This document shows positions 1 to 7,797 of a stretch of DNA of 64,000 bases, piece by piece. Each line of letters begins with the position of its first letter. Position 1 is the stretch's first letter. The notes beneath the pieces are model-generated. The model searched no databases. It was given only the letters and a program-made list of their open reading frames with translations, and was not told the DNA's origin. The DNA comes from Granulicella tundricola MP5ACTX9 (GTDB taxonomy: Bacteria > Acidobacteriota > Terriglobia > Terriglobales > Acidobacteriaceae), in contig NC_015064.1 of assembly GCF_000178975.2 (NCBI RefSeq), positions 1,488,001-1,552,000 of the forward strand, read 5' to 3'. The translations under genes were made by a program, and so were the position numbers.

Positions 1-824
1 AGAGTGGCCCAGGGGGCGGCTACGTAGAACGGGATGCCGAACTCCTTGGCCAGGATGGCGACGCCGTAGGTGCCGATCTTGTTGGCGGTGTCGCCGTTGG
101 CTGCGATGCGGTCCGCGCCGACGATGCAGGCCTGGATGCGGCCCTTGCTCATGAGGGATGCGGCCATGTTGTCGCAGAGGACGGTGGTGGGGATATTGTC
201 CTTCATGAGCTCCCAGGCGGTGAGGCGCGCGCCCTGGAGGTAGGGGCGGGTCTCGTCTGCGAGGACGGAGATCTTGTGGCCCTTTTCTACGGCGGCGCGG
301 ATGACTCCGAGGGCGGAGCCGTAGCCGCAGGCGGCTAATGCGCCGGCGTTGCAGTGGGTGAGGATGGTGCCTTCCTGGGGGAGGAGGTCTGCGCCGAAGG
401 CTCCGAGGGTGCGGCAGTTGGCGATGTCCTCGTCGTACATTTCAAGGGACAGGGCGACTACGGCTTTTTTGATCTCTGGGATGGGGGTGTTGGCTGCGGC
501 GAGGGTGTTGTACAGATCGCGCACGCGGCCGATGCCCCAGAAGAGATTGACAGCGGTGGGGCGGGTGGCGGCGAGGTGGTCGCAGATCTCGGCGACCTCT
601 GCGTTGAGGGTCGGGATGTCGGTGGCGGTGGAGCGGTCAATGCCGATGGCGACGCCCATGGCTCCGGAGACGCCGATGACCATGGCGCCGCGGGTGATCA
701 TGTCGCGGATGACGGTGGCGACTTGTTTATAGTCGGTGGCGAGGACGTAGGTTTCTTCGAGGGGAAGCTTGGTTTGATCGAGGAAGTTGATGCCTTCAGG
801 GAGCCATTCTAGGGTGGGAATCAT
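1..824 (-). CDS. mtnA: S-methyl-5-thioribose-1-phosphate isomerase, 3' end cut by window edge
   Basis: The visible 274 residues, from the start MIPTLEWLPEG, belong to the cytosolic isomerase that turns 5-methylthioribose-1-phosphate into 5-methylthioribulose-1-phosphate in methionine salvage. The family's active-site Cys sits in THCNAGALA (about residue 158) and the Asp in IVGADRIAANGD (about residue 238). The NKIGTYGVAILAKEFGIPF stretch is characteristic of MtnA and separates it from eIF2B-alpha-like relatives. Only the last tens of residues are missing off the left edge. The 137 bases upstream show no SAM riboswitch, and no other salvage gene is visible on this side. Confidence 0.95.
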   Translation of the reverse strand, partial: MIPTLEWLPEGINFLDQTKLPLEETYVLATDYKQVATVIRDMITRGAMVIGVSGAMGVAIGIDRSTATDIPTLNAEVAEICDHLAATRPTAVNLFWGIGRVRDLYNTLAAANTPIPEIKKAVVALSLEMYDEDIANCRTLGAFGADLLPQEGTILTHCNAGALAACGYGSALGVIRAAVEKGHKISVLADETRPYLQGARLTAWELMKDNIPTTVLCDNMAASLMSKGRIQACIVGADRIAANGDTANKIGTYGVAILAKEFGIPFYVAAPWAT

Positions 825-961
825 GTCTTGATTAGTTTATCGCGGATGGGGTGGTGGGCGCGGATGACGAGAGGGACGTTTGTCAGGTACTTCTTCTAAC
901 CATCGAGATCGTTCTCTTGCGAATCCGGCTAGCTCTTGCAGCGAGTCGTTGCGCATCATGG

Positions 962-1423
962 TTAGTAATGCTTCACTGCGGGATCGTAGATGGTGGCCTG
1001 CCGCGCGATCATCATCCAGTCGCCATCTTTGTATTGCCATACGTTTGTGGATCGCCTGTGCAGGAGCTTGCCCTTGTCGGGACCGAATGCGGGCGTGTAG
1101 GTATCTTCTCCCATGGTTACCGCGATGTTGCCGAAGAACTGGACCTTCTCCAGCGTCGACTTATAGCCGGACTCGTAGTCCACTTGGCCGTCCTTCAGGG
1201 CTTGAAAGATCTCGGCACGCGTCAGCACGGTGTCGTTTGGACCGTTGACGATCATCTGCGGCGACCATAGTTTTTCTAAGGCAGCCTGGTCGTGCGTTGC
1301 GAGCGCTTTGCCAAGCGCCTGGCCAGCGCTCGCCAGCTTGCGCTTGGCATCAAGATCATCCTGGGCGTGAAGGGTGGAGACCCCCACCAACAAGAACAGC
1401 GACACGATCATGCGTAAGAACAC
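962..1423 (-). CDS. secreted SnoaL-like (DUF4440) protein
   Basis: The protein has 153 residues. It starts with a signal peptide (MFLRMIVSLFLLVGVSTLHA, cleavage likely just after) and continues as one small alpha+beta barrel of the NTF2/SnoaL-like DUF4440 type: an N-terminal helix, the segment AALEKLWSPQMIVNGPNDTV, and C-terminal strands ending WQYKDGDWMMIARQAT. DUF4440 members are often annotated as ketosteroid-isomerase-like, but no substrate can be assigned. A related secreted protein follows 68 bases upstream on the same strand, so the two are probably paralogues in one unit. Confidence 0.8.
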   Translation of the reverse strand: MFLRMIVSLFLLVGVSTLHAQDDLDAKRKLASAGQALGKALATHDQAALEKLWSPQMIVNGPNDTVLTRAEIFQALKDGQVDYESGYKSTLEKVQFFGNIAVTMGEDTYTPAFGPDKGKLLHRRSTNVWQYKDGDWMMIARQATIYDPAVKHY

Positions 1424-1491
1424 GATTTGATCTCCTCCTTACGGAAGTGGGTTACACAGGCGTTTCTGCTTCGAGACGGGGTTGAACGAAG

Positions 1492-2016
1492 CTACTGTGC
1501 TGGCGGCTTCATCGAAGCTCTGGGATCGATCGATGAGTTCTCCGACGCGCGAATCAGCCACTTGCCATCCCGCTTCACCAAGACCATGATCCCCATGTTC
1601 TGAAGCCCCTTCACGAGATGCCCGTCCGGCGTGGTGAAGTCGTCAAGTTGCGACTTCTGTACGACCAGCGCAACACCGGGCGCGATCTCACTTTCCTCAT
1701 GGGAGAGGGTATGCACGTTGACGCCTTTGTAGCGCCCTTCAAGCAGCACGCGGTGCATCTCGGTCACCTCTTCGCGGCCGTGCCAGTGCATGCCGACGAT
1801 GTTCACCCAGTCACAGTCTTCCGTCAGCATGGCGCGGAATGCATCCATGTCACGCTTTGCCCAGGCATCTTCAAATCCGTGAACGACGGCTACTATTTCC
1901 CTCTTGTCTGCAGCAGAGAGCATCAACAACTCCTCCGGGCCTTTAGGTTGCGCATACAGTGGCCGGGTTGGGCCATAGAAGCAGAGAGCCAAAGCAACAA
2001 TACATAAAATCTTCAT
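1492..2016 (-). CDS. secreted SnoaL-like (DUF4440/SgcJ-type) protein
   Basis: The protein has 174 residues. A hydrophobic N-terminus (MKILCIVALALCFYGPT) is a signal peptide. The mature part shows the DUF4440 pattern: EIVAVVHGFEDAWAKRDMDA, then MLTEDCDWVNIVGMHWHGRE, then VLVKRDGKWLIRASENS near the end. The W-x-N-I-x-G-M-H-W-x-G-R-E stretch is typical of the SgcJ/EcaC subgroup. It lies just upstream of the other DUF4440 gene at 962-1423 and in the same direction. Its role is unknown; export points to a periplasmic or extracellular small-molecule function. Confidence 0.8.
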   Translation of the reverse strand: MKILCIVALALCFYGPTRPLYAQPKGPEELLMLSAADKREIVAVVHGFEDAWAKRDMDAFRAMLTEDCDWVNIVGMHWHGREEVTEMHRVLLEGRYKGVNVHTLSHEESEIAPGVALVVQKSQLDDFTTPDGHLVKGLQNMGIMVLVKRDGKWLIRASENSSIDPRASMKPPAQ

Positions 2017-2071
2017 GCCTCAATTTAGCCAGTCATGCCTTCGCGGTATAGGAAAAATGCGACATCGTCTC

Positions 2072-2899
2072 TCACGACTGCGGCGGCGCAGCACGCAGCG
2101 CCGCGAACTCCAAGGGCGTCGCTCCGGTCATGGCGCGGAAATCCCTAACTAGATGGGATTGATCGAAGTAGCCGCACGAATTGGCGACCTCCGCCCAATT
2201 GCTTCCCGAGCCTGCCAACTCCAGCGCGTGATCGAGCCGCAGCAGCCTCCCGAAGACCTTGGGCGAAACCCCAATCTGCTCGTGAAACAAACGTTCCAGA
2301 TGCCTTGTGCTGACTGCCGACCCGGCGGCGATCTTTGCCACCGCCATCTTTCCACGAGACCTTTGCATGGCCGCCGCTGCTTGATGGGCAACGCGGCTCT
2401 CCGCAGAGATGCCGAGCGCCCGCGCGCGTTTCAGCAGGTATTGTTCCGCAACTGATTCCCACTGAGCCGGGCCGACCGCTGCAAGCTGCCCATGCATTTC
2501 GACGATCTCTCGACCCAATACGTGTTCCGCTTCCAAAGCCCGGTCCCGCAGCGCGCTCGCGGGAATGCCAAACAGCGCACGAAAGCCAACCGGTGAAAAG
2601 CGAATGGAAAAAACCTGCAACGACCCTGAAAGCTTCAGGTCTTCTTTCCGCTGTGTGCTCGGGCCCACCAGGACGCAACGTGGGGCCCAATGCTCGGTTC
2701 CGGTCGTCACCGTCACAATCCGGTAGCGACCCTGCAGATAAAACTCCAGGAAGCAGTCACGCCGGGCCGGCAGTGGGATATAGACCTGACTCGTTCCGAA
2801 CTCTGCTGCGCGAAAGCCGTAAGCCTCTACAAACGGCCACAGCTCCGCGCAGGGTCTCCACCGTCGTACTGTCATCGGTCGAACGATCAGGGAGCTCAT
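2072..2899 (-). CDS. AraC-family transcriptional regulator
   Basis: The protein has 275 residues. The N-terminal part (about 1-150) is a beta-rich effector-type domain of the kind found in DUF6597-containing AraC proteins (YIPLPARRDCFLEFYLQGRY, then a GPSTQRKEDLKLSG segment). The C-terminal 100 residues contain the two helix-turn-helix units of AraC regulators: AKIAAGSAVSTRHLERLF and WAEVANSCGYFDQSHLVRDF, with the usual GATPLEF end. It lies between the secreted DUF4440 pair and pyrE, all on the minus strand. The target is unknown; the DUF4440 genes immediately downstream are the simplest candidates. Confidence 0.9.
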   Translation of the reverse strand: MSSLIVRPMTVRRWRPCAELWPFVEAYGFRAAEFGTSQVYIPLPARRDCFLEFYLQGRYRIVTVTTGTEHWAPRCVLVGPSTQRKEDLKLSGSLQVFSIRFSPVGFRALFGIPASALRDRALEAEHVLGREIVEMHGQLAAVGPAQWESVAEQYLLKRARALGISAESRVAHQAAAAMQRSRGKMAVAKIAAGSAVSTRHLERLFHEQIGVSPKVFGRLLRLDHALELAGSGSNWAEVANSCGYFDQSHLVRDFRAMTGATPLEFAALRAAPPQS

Positions 2900-2935
2900 G
2901 CAGTCACTCCAGGACTAACATCGGCGAGGAAGTTT

Positions 2936-3595
2936 TCAGACAGATTTATGGGCGCGGCGGACGTCGGTGGCGGTGAAGACGGGGATGAAGGGGACGTCGC
3001 CTTCATTTGTCTTGAGGGCGGCTTCGATTTTGGCTCGGCCGCCTTGTTCGCGGTCGACCAGGCAGAGGACTCCTATGACCTTCATGCCGGCTGCGCGGGT
3101 GGCTTCTATGGCCTGGATGGTGGAGCCGCCGGTGGTGCAGACGTCGTCTACGATGACGACCTCGGCTCCGGGTTGGAGGAAGCCTTCCAGGAGGCGGCCG
3201 GTGCCGTGGGTTTTTTCGGCTTTGCGGACGAGGAAGCCGTGGATGAGGGTTGGGGCGGGCTCTTCTTCGGCGGGGGCGTCGAGGTCTAGTTCCGAGGTGA
3301 GGAGCTGGATCTCTTCGTAGTCGGCGAGGGCTGCGGCGCTGGCGGTGGCGGTGTTGGAGACGAGGGGGTCGGCGCCCATGGTGAGGCCGCCTACGGCGAC
3401 GGCGGTGGGGAGGTGCTGGCGGATGAGCTCGTAGAGGACGATGCCGGAGAGGCGGCCGCCTTCGGCGTGGAGGGTGGTGATGCGGCAGTCGATGTAGTAG
3501 TCGGACTTTGCGCCGGAGGCGAGGGTGAAGTCGCCGAGCTTGAAGGAGAGGGTGGCGATGAGGTCGAGGAGGGCGGCGCGTGGGTTGGCGGGCAT
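2936..3595 (-). CDS. pyrE: orotate phosphoribosyltransferase
   Basis: This cytosolic enzyme joins orotate to PRPP to form OMP in pyrimidine biosynthesis. The 219-residue protein has the FTLASGAKSDYYIDCR N-terminus of PyrE and the PRPP-binding loop VVIVDDVCTTGGST (about 146-159). Between the second beta strand and FLVRKAEKTHGT lies an extra, mostly acidic stretch (about residues 92-116, including ELDLDAPAEEEPAP) that usual PyrE proteins of about 210 residues do not have; it could be a lineage-specific surface loop. The gene is transcribed alone between an AraC regulator and a small-protein pair. Confidence 0.93.
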   Translation of the reverse strand: MPANPRAALLDLIATLSFKLGDFTLASGAKSDYYIDCRITTLHAEGGRLSGIVLYELIRQHLPTAVAVGGLTMGADPLVSNTATASAAALADYEEIQLLTSELDLDAPAEEEPAPTLIHGFLVRKAEKTHGTGRLLEGFLQPGAEVVIVDDVCTTGGSTIQAIEATRAAGMKVIGVLCLVDREQGGRAKIEAALKTNEGDVPFIPVFTATDVRRAHKSV

Positions 3596-3621
3596 GGATC
3601 TAGTGTAGCGAGAACGCAGGG

Positions 3622-3813
3622 CTAGTTGCCGGGGAGGATGAGTTTTGAGGAGCGCTGCGCGATCGATAGAGTGGTTTCGATGACTGCGAGGCGTATGTCG
3701 TGATCTTTGACGTTGCTGGTAAGGTCTTTCATTTCTGAGGAGAGGCGTTTCAGCTCGTCACTGACGAGGAAGATTTTGCGGATGATTTCGTAAACATCGC
3801 TGCCGAGGGTCAT
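3622..3813 (-). CDS. small hypothetical protein paired with an RHH-like protein
   Basis: The protein has 63 residues and is helical, with likely coiled-coil heptads (YEIIRKIFLVSDELKRLSSE, then IRLAVIETTLSIAQ). It has no signal peptide or recognisable enzyme motif. Its start overlaps the stop of the upstream ribbon-helix-helix-like gene in an ATGA arrangement (3810-3813), so the two are translationally coupled. The pairing of a small DNA-binding-like protein with a small helical protein resembles an antitoxin/partner layout, but neither sequence is recognised as a toxin. Length and coupling support a real gene. Confidence 0.55.
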   Translation of the reverse strand: MTLGSDVYEIIRKIFLVSDELKRLSSEMKDLTSNVKDHDIRLAVIETTLSIAQRSSKLILPGN

Positions 3814-4109
3814 GCTCGTTGCTCCCGTCGCTGGCGCATCTGGGCAAGATCTTCCGCGATCTCAACGCGGGCATTACGAGTGGAGATCAGAGCATCGTCG
3901 AGGGCAGCGTTCATCTCTGCGAAGAGTTTTTTGAGCTGATGCTCTTCGGAATCGCTCGAGCCGCTCTGGTAGGCGTTGAGGGAGCGGCGAAGGATTTCGC
4001 TGGAAGAGACCTTTTCTTCGCGGGCCAGTTTGAGGAGGCGCTTCTTTTCATTAGGCCGGAGGAGAACTACGGTTCTTTGCGAGGGGGTGTTTGGGGTCGC
4101 GGTCGCCAT
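3810..4109 (-). CDS. ribbon-helix-helix-like small protein
   Basis: The protein has 99 residues. The N-terminal half, RTVVLLRPNEKKRLLKLARE followed by KVSSSEILRRSLNAY, has the strand-helix-helix pattern of CopG/Arc-type DNA-binding proteins. The C-terminal half is a charged helix suitable for dimerisation. The gene is coupled to the 63-residue gene downstream by a 4-base overlap. A perfect 12-base palindrome lies at 4145-4156, 36 bases upstream of its start codon, and could be its own operator. The RHH call rests on pattern, not on a strong family match. Confidence 0.6.
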   Translation of the reverse strand: MATATPNTPSQRTVVLLRPNEKKRLLKLAREEKVSSSEILRRSLNAYQSGSSDSEEHQLKKLFAEMNAALDDALISTRNARVEIAEDLAQMRQRREQRA

Positions 4110-4144
4110 GTGTCGATGCTACACCCATGTGCCTGTACCTGTGC

Positions 4145-4156
4145 GTGTCATGACAC
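4145..4156. promoter_or_regulatory. perfect 12-base palindrome upstream of the RHH-like gene
   Basis: GTGTCATGACAC is a perfect dyad in the short gap between the start of the RHH-like gene (4109) and the end of the CPBP protease gene, overlapping that gene's stop codon. TGT-rich repeats lie next to it (about 4127-4144). RHH regulators usually bind short inverted repeats at their own promoters, so autoregulation is a reasonable guess. Confidence 0.35.
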
Positions 4157-4945
4157 TTTGTCCAGATGGCGGTAGCCTCCCGTGGAGACGAAGAGGGTGA
4201 TGAAGACGGAAAGATTGTAGAAGGCGTGGACGAGGGTGGAGGCGGCGGTGGAATCGGTATAGAGGCGGATGGCGCAGAGGAGGAGGGAGACGCAGGCGAG
4301 GAGGGCTACGGCGGCCCAGGTGTAGCCGAGTTGGGGAGCGTGGATGGCGGCGAAGAGGAGGCTGGTGATGATCGAAGAGATGATGAGTGCGACGGGCGAG
4401 AAGGAAGTTGAGGTGCGCCAGGTTTCGAGAGAGTCCGGGGTTTTGGGGAGTTTCATATAGTCGATGGCGATGGCGAGGGCGGGCAAGAGGAGGCCGCGGA
4501 AGAGGATTTCTTCAAAGGCGGGAGCTAATAATGTGCCGAAAAACGTGAGGAACCAGACCATTTGTGGGGTCTTGAAGTAGTCCTCCATGGGGACGGATTT
4601 GGGCATGGTGATGAGGGATTCGACCGCCTGGAGGAGGAAGCCTAGGACCAGACCGAGTGGAATGAGCTTGGGGGCTTGTGCGCGGGCTTTGACGAGGTTC
4701 CAGTGGATGCCCTGGGCAAAGGTTTCGGACCAGATGTGGGGGTAGATGAAGCGGGCGGCGAGGAGGGTGAGGAGGTAGGTGAGGGTGGTGGCGGCCAGCT
4801 GGAGGCGCTGATTTTGCAGGGCTTCGAGCGTGTGGGTGCGGCCGAAGAGGGCAAGGATGACCGCTTCCGACGCTACGAAGGCGATGACGGCCAAGAGGAG
4901 GAAGAGGAGGGTGTGGCCGAGGTGGGGGAGGCGGCGGGAGGTCAT
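4148..4945 (-). CDS. CPBP-family intramembrane metalloprotease
   Basis: This 265-residue polytopic membrane protein has the three CPBP (Abi/CAAX-protease-like) signatures: APAFEEILFRGLLLP with the paired glutamates at about 145-146 and Arg 150, then FAAIHAPQLG (His about 202), then LVHAFYNL (His about 240, Asn about 244). About eight hydrophobic segments are visible, starting at residue 11. Family members cleave substrates within membranes, and many bacterial ones act in protein maturation or self-immunity; the substrate here is not known. It follows the glycosyltransferase operon at a distance of 20 bases and may be its last gene. Confidence 0.88.
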   Translation of the reverse strand: MTSRRLPHLGHTLLFLLLAVIAFVASEAVILALFGRTHTLEALQNQRLQLAATTLTYLLTLLAARFIYPHIWSETFAQGIHWNLVKARAQAPKLIPLGLVLGFLLQAVESLITMPKSVPMEDYFKTPQMVWFLTFFGTLLAPAFEEILFRGLLLPALAIAIDYMKLPKTPDSLETWRTSTSFSPVALIISSIITSLLFAAIHAPQLGYTWAAVALLACVSLLLCAIRLYTDSTAASTLVHAFYNLSVFITLFVSTGGYRHLDKVS

Positions 4946-4965
4946 CAGTGTCGATTGTCCGGGCT

Positions 4966-6129
4966 CTAGGTGCGGCCGTGTTTTTCAAGGAGTGCGTTGT
5001 AGTGGGCGAACATGCGGTCGCCGTACTCGTTCCAGCCGCCGAGGTGTTCGACGCGGGTGCGGGCGGCCTGGCCGAGGGCGTCTGCGAGGCCGGGGTTGTC
5101 GGCCAGTTGTTGGAGGCGATCTGCGAGGGCGTCCGGGGATGCGGGTGGGACGATGAAGCCTTCTATGCCGTCGGTGAAGAGGTCCGGAGAGCCGGTGACG
5201 TTGGTGGCCAGGACGGGGCAGCCGGAGGCCATCGCTTGGGCCTGGACCAGGGCCAGGCCTTCCTCCACGCTGGGGAGGACGAGGACGGTGCTACCGCTCA
5301 TGATGGTGTTGAGGTCGTGCTGGCCGAGGTGTCCGTGGAAGCGGATGTCCGGGCGGTTGCGGTAGGGGGCGAGGACGGGGGCGTAGTCGAGCGACTCCGT
5401 GCCGACGAGGTGGAGGGTCTTGTTGGGGTGGGTGACGCGATCAAAGGCTTCGAGGAGGTAGTGGACGCCCTTGCGGACGGAGAGGCTACCGACGAAGAGG
5501 ACGCGCAGCTCTGACTGGGGCGGGCGCTCGAGGGGCTGGAAGCGGTCGACGTCTACGCCGTAGGGGGTGAGGAGGAGTTTTTCGCGGGGGATGCCGTGCT
5601 GGACGAAGGTATCGAGGCAGACGGAGGAGGGGAGGGTGATGGCGTCGGCTAGTCCGTACTCGGCGAGCTCGTATTCGATGGCGATGGGTGGGGTGGGGGT
5701 GAAGGGCAGGCCGAGCCGGTCGTACTCGGGGCGGAGGATCTCGTCCGGGTGGAGGATGTGGGTGGAACCGCGATCGACGATGAGGAGCGCGCCCTTGTTG
5801 CGGGCGGCGCGGGCGGATTTGAGGTTGAAGCCGGAGAGCCAGTGGAAGATGTCGTACGGCTTCATGCGGAGGCGGGCGTACTGGTCGAATGAGACGCGGT
5901 CCAGGGCGCTGATGGCTCGGGTGATCGAGGCCGGGACCTTGCCGCCGGTGGCCATGTACGGGCCGTGGACGTAAGGAAAGGAGTCTACGAACTGGCGTGG
6001 GACGCCTTCTTGCTGAAGCTTGAACCAGGGGTATCCGGTGATGACGGTGGCCAGGGCGTCAAAGCGGAGGAGCTGGCGGGCTAAGGCGAAGGTGTGGAAT
6101 TTTCCGATGGTGGCGAGCGCGACCTTCAT
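4966..6129 (-). CDS. GT4-type glycosyltransferase
   Basis: The 387-residue protein has a GT-B fold. The N-terminal acceptor domain begins MKVALATIGKFHTFALARQL. The C-terminal donor domain carries SELRVLFVGSLSVRKGVHYL and the E-x7-E nucleotide-sugar signature in VLPSVEEGLALVQAQAMASG. This places it among the cytoplasmic retaining transferases that build lipopolysaccharide, exopolysaccharide or small glycosides. Its start overlaps the stop of the upstream CgeB-like gene (ATGA, 6126-6129), so both are made from one message. The sugar donor and acceptor cannot be read from the sequence. Confidence 0.88.
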   Translation of the reverse strand: MKVALATIGKFHTFALARQLLRFDALATVITGYPWFKLQQEGVPRQFVDSFPYVHGPYMATGGKVPASITRAISALDRVSFDQYARLRMKPYDIFHWLSGFNLKSARAARNKGALLIVDRGSTHILHPDEILRPEYDRLGLPFTPTPPIAIEYELAEYGLADAITLPSSVCLDTFVQHGIPREKLLLTPYGVDVDRFQPLERPPQSELRVLFVGSLSVRKGVHYLLEAFDRVTHPNKTLHLVGTESLDYAPVLAPYRNRPDIRFHGHLGQHDLNTIMSGSTVLVLPSVEEGLALVQAQAMASGCPVLATNVTGSPDLFTDGIEGFIVPPASPDALADRLQQLADNPGLADALGQAARTRVEHLGGWNEYGDRMFAHYNALLEKHGRT

Positions 6130-7181
6130 TGTGCGGGCACCTTTGCGCGTGCGGCCTTGAGGGCTTCTACCCGCTCGATAAGGAGCGCGACCTGATGGTC
6201 GTAGTTATAGCCGCTGCGCCGGGCGCGTTCCATGCCGGCGGCTGCGATGCGGTTACGTGCAGCTTCATCGGGGAGATAGCGCTGGATGACTGCGATGCAT
6301 TCCTTCAGGCCCGAGAAGAAGACGGCTTCTTCGCCTTCGACGAAGCGAGCGCTGTGACCTTCCGAGCGTTCCGCGAGCAGGAAACCACCGCAGGCGGCGA
6401 TCTCAAAGCTCTTTTGCGTGACCTCATCCTGATTGGATTTGGTGAGGAAGCTGACGTTGATCTTGGAGCGCCAGATGGCTTCGCGGTACTCCTTCTGGGC
6501 GAGTTCGCCTTCGCGATAGAGCTGCTGGTAGAGGTCTGTCGAGAGGGCTCGCTGCCAGGCGTTGGGCGAGCCGGAGATGACGACGGGAAGTCCGGCTGCA
6601 TGGAGGCTGGAGAGGAAGCCGGCGCGATCGTCGTAGGGTGTGCCGAGGAAGGAGACGCCACGGTTTCGCTGGGCGTCCGTGTAGGGCTCAGGCGGGGGAA
6701 AGTGGATGGCCTGATCGTAGGCGGTCTGGGTCTTGATGACGTCGCGTGCTCCGCGCTGGGTGAGATCGTGGACGCTGACATCGCGCTGGGTGACGTGGAG
6801 ATCGAAGAGCGTGATGGATTTCTTGTAGAGACGCCAGCCGGGATCTTTGCGAGGGCCGAAGGCGTTATCGATGACGTAGCAGAGGGTAAAGATGCTCTGG
6901 GCCTGAAGCTTGCGGATGGTGCCGGGGCGGAGGGAGAGAACCTTGTCCGCGAAGAGGAGGTCGACCTTTTCTTCGGTCGCGATGCGCGGGAGGTCGCGAT
7001 TGAGGCGGTTGACGCCGGGACCTATGACGAGGCGGAAGGCGATGCGATGAAGGTTCGGATTTTTCTCTTCATACGCGTCTGTGTCAAAGGGGATGACAGT
7101 ATGGCCGAGACGTTGAAGCGCGAGCATCCGCGTGTGAGTGGACGCGACCGGCTTCATGGATCCTGCGTACAAGATTTTCAT
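6126..7181 (-). CDS. CgeB-like glycosyltransferase
   Basis: The 351-residue protein begins MKILYAGSMKPVASTHTRMLAL and ends with the donor-site block QKSFEIAACGGFLLAERSEG followed by EGEEAVFFSGLKECI, the hallmark of the CgeB/glycosyl_trans_1_2 group. Proteins of this group modify spore coat or surface glycans in other bacteria. It overlaps the MerC-like gene upstream (7178-7181) and the GT4 gene downstream, each by four bases. The run of four-base overlaps indicates a single operon. Confidence 0.82.
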   Translation of the reverse strand: MKILYAGSMKPVASTHTRMLALQRLGHTVIPFDTDAYEEKNPNLHRIAFRLVIGPGVNRLNRDLPRIATEEKVDLLFADKVLSLRPGTIRKLQAQSIFTLCYVIDNAFGPRKDPGWRLYKKSITLFDLHVTQRDVSVHDLTQRGARDVIKTQTAYDQAIHFPPPEPYTDAQRNRGVSFLGTPYDDRAGFLSSLHAAGLPVVISGSPNAWQRALSTDLYQQLYREGELAQKEYREAIWRSKINVSFLTKSNQDEVTQKSFEIAACGGFLLAERSEGHSARFVEGEEAVFFSGLKECIAVIQRYLPDEAARNRIAAAGMERARRSGYNYDHQVALLIERVEALKAARAKVPAQ

Positions 7182-7636
7182 GCTGGGTCAAGGGTACAGG
7201 GAATCAGAGTGGATCGGGTGCAGGCGCAGTCGCGGCAGAAGGTGTGGTTGAGGCGGTGGGCGGCGATCATGAAGGCGCTGCCGAGGAAGGTGATGGCAAC
7301 CTCATACCAGTGGGCGGGGAGGCTGTCTCCGGCGAAGGCTGCGAAGAAGATGCAGGCGAGGCCGGCGGCCATGAGAATGAGGATGCGGCGGCGGCGATGT
7401 GTGCGGAAGCCTCGAATGAGGGCGATTACGCCGAGGAGGGCTACGAGGAGGGCGAGGGTTCGGTGGGTGCGCTCCTCCGACGGCAGGAGGTGGGCGAAGA
7501 CTGCGGAGAGGGAGAGCAGGACCGGGGTGATGAGGCAGTGGAGGATGCAGGCTGCGGAGGCGTAGACGCCGAGGCGGTCTGGCCAGGCGGAAGTCTGGGG
7601 CTGGATGTGGGATTGGGAGCTGGCTTGGGTGAACAT
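7178..7636 (-). CDS. MerC-domain inner-membrane protein
   Basis: The start MFTQASSQSHIQ at 7636 was chosen because TAAGGAGAG lies a few bases before it; the reading frame is open further upstream, but that part is not membrane-like. The 152-residue protein has four hydrophobic helices, with VYASAACILHCLITPVLLSL in the first, where the CxxHC-like arrangement is the MerC signature. A Cys-rich tail (FCRDCACTRS) follows. MerC proteins move or sense metal ions such as Hg(II) or Zn(II). No mer genes are nearby; the gene leads a glycosyltransferase operon, which is an odd neighbour. Confidence 0.75.
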   Translation of the reverse strand: MFTQASSQSHIQPQTSAWPDRLGVYASAACILHCLITPVLLSLSAVFAHLLPSEERTHRTLALLVALLGVIALIRGFRTHRRRRILILMAAGLACIFFAAFAGDSLPAHWYEVAITFLGSAFMIAAHRLNHTFCRDCACTRSTLIPCTLDPA

Positions 7637-7650
7637 GGGATCTCTCCTTA

Positions 7651-7668
7651 CTAATGATAATACAATAG
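7651..7668 (-). promoter_or_regulatory. AT-rich possible metalloregulator (Fur/Zur) box upstream of the MerC-like gene
   Basis: CTAATGATAATACAATAG is a local AT-rich island in GC-rich DNA, 14 bases upstream of the MerC-like start. It contains one GATAAT hexamer as in Fur-family boxes, but the dyad is poor. It could equally be part of the promoter. It is called only because MerC-type genes are often metal-regulated. Confidence 0.22.
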
Positions 7669-7797
7669 CGGTAGCAGGATGAGATTGAATCCGGGGATTG
7701 CCCTGGCGAACCTCTGCCGCTCCCCTTGATGAGGTTGGTGCAGTCCAATGCACGCGGCAGGGAAGACAGCCGCGAGGACCCGCTTGGGTAGACGATA

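Noticed and set aside
825..961. Possible SAM riboswitch upstream of mtnA
   Set aside because: No SAM-box core (conserved AG-rich P1-P3 pattern) or terminator could be matched in the 137 bases.
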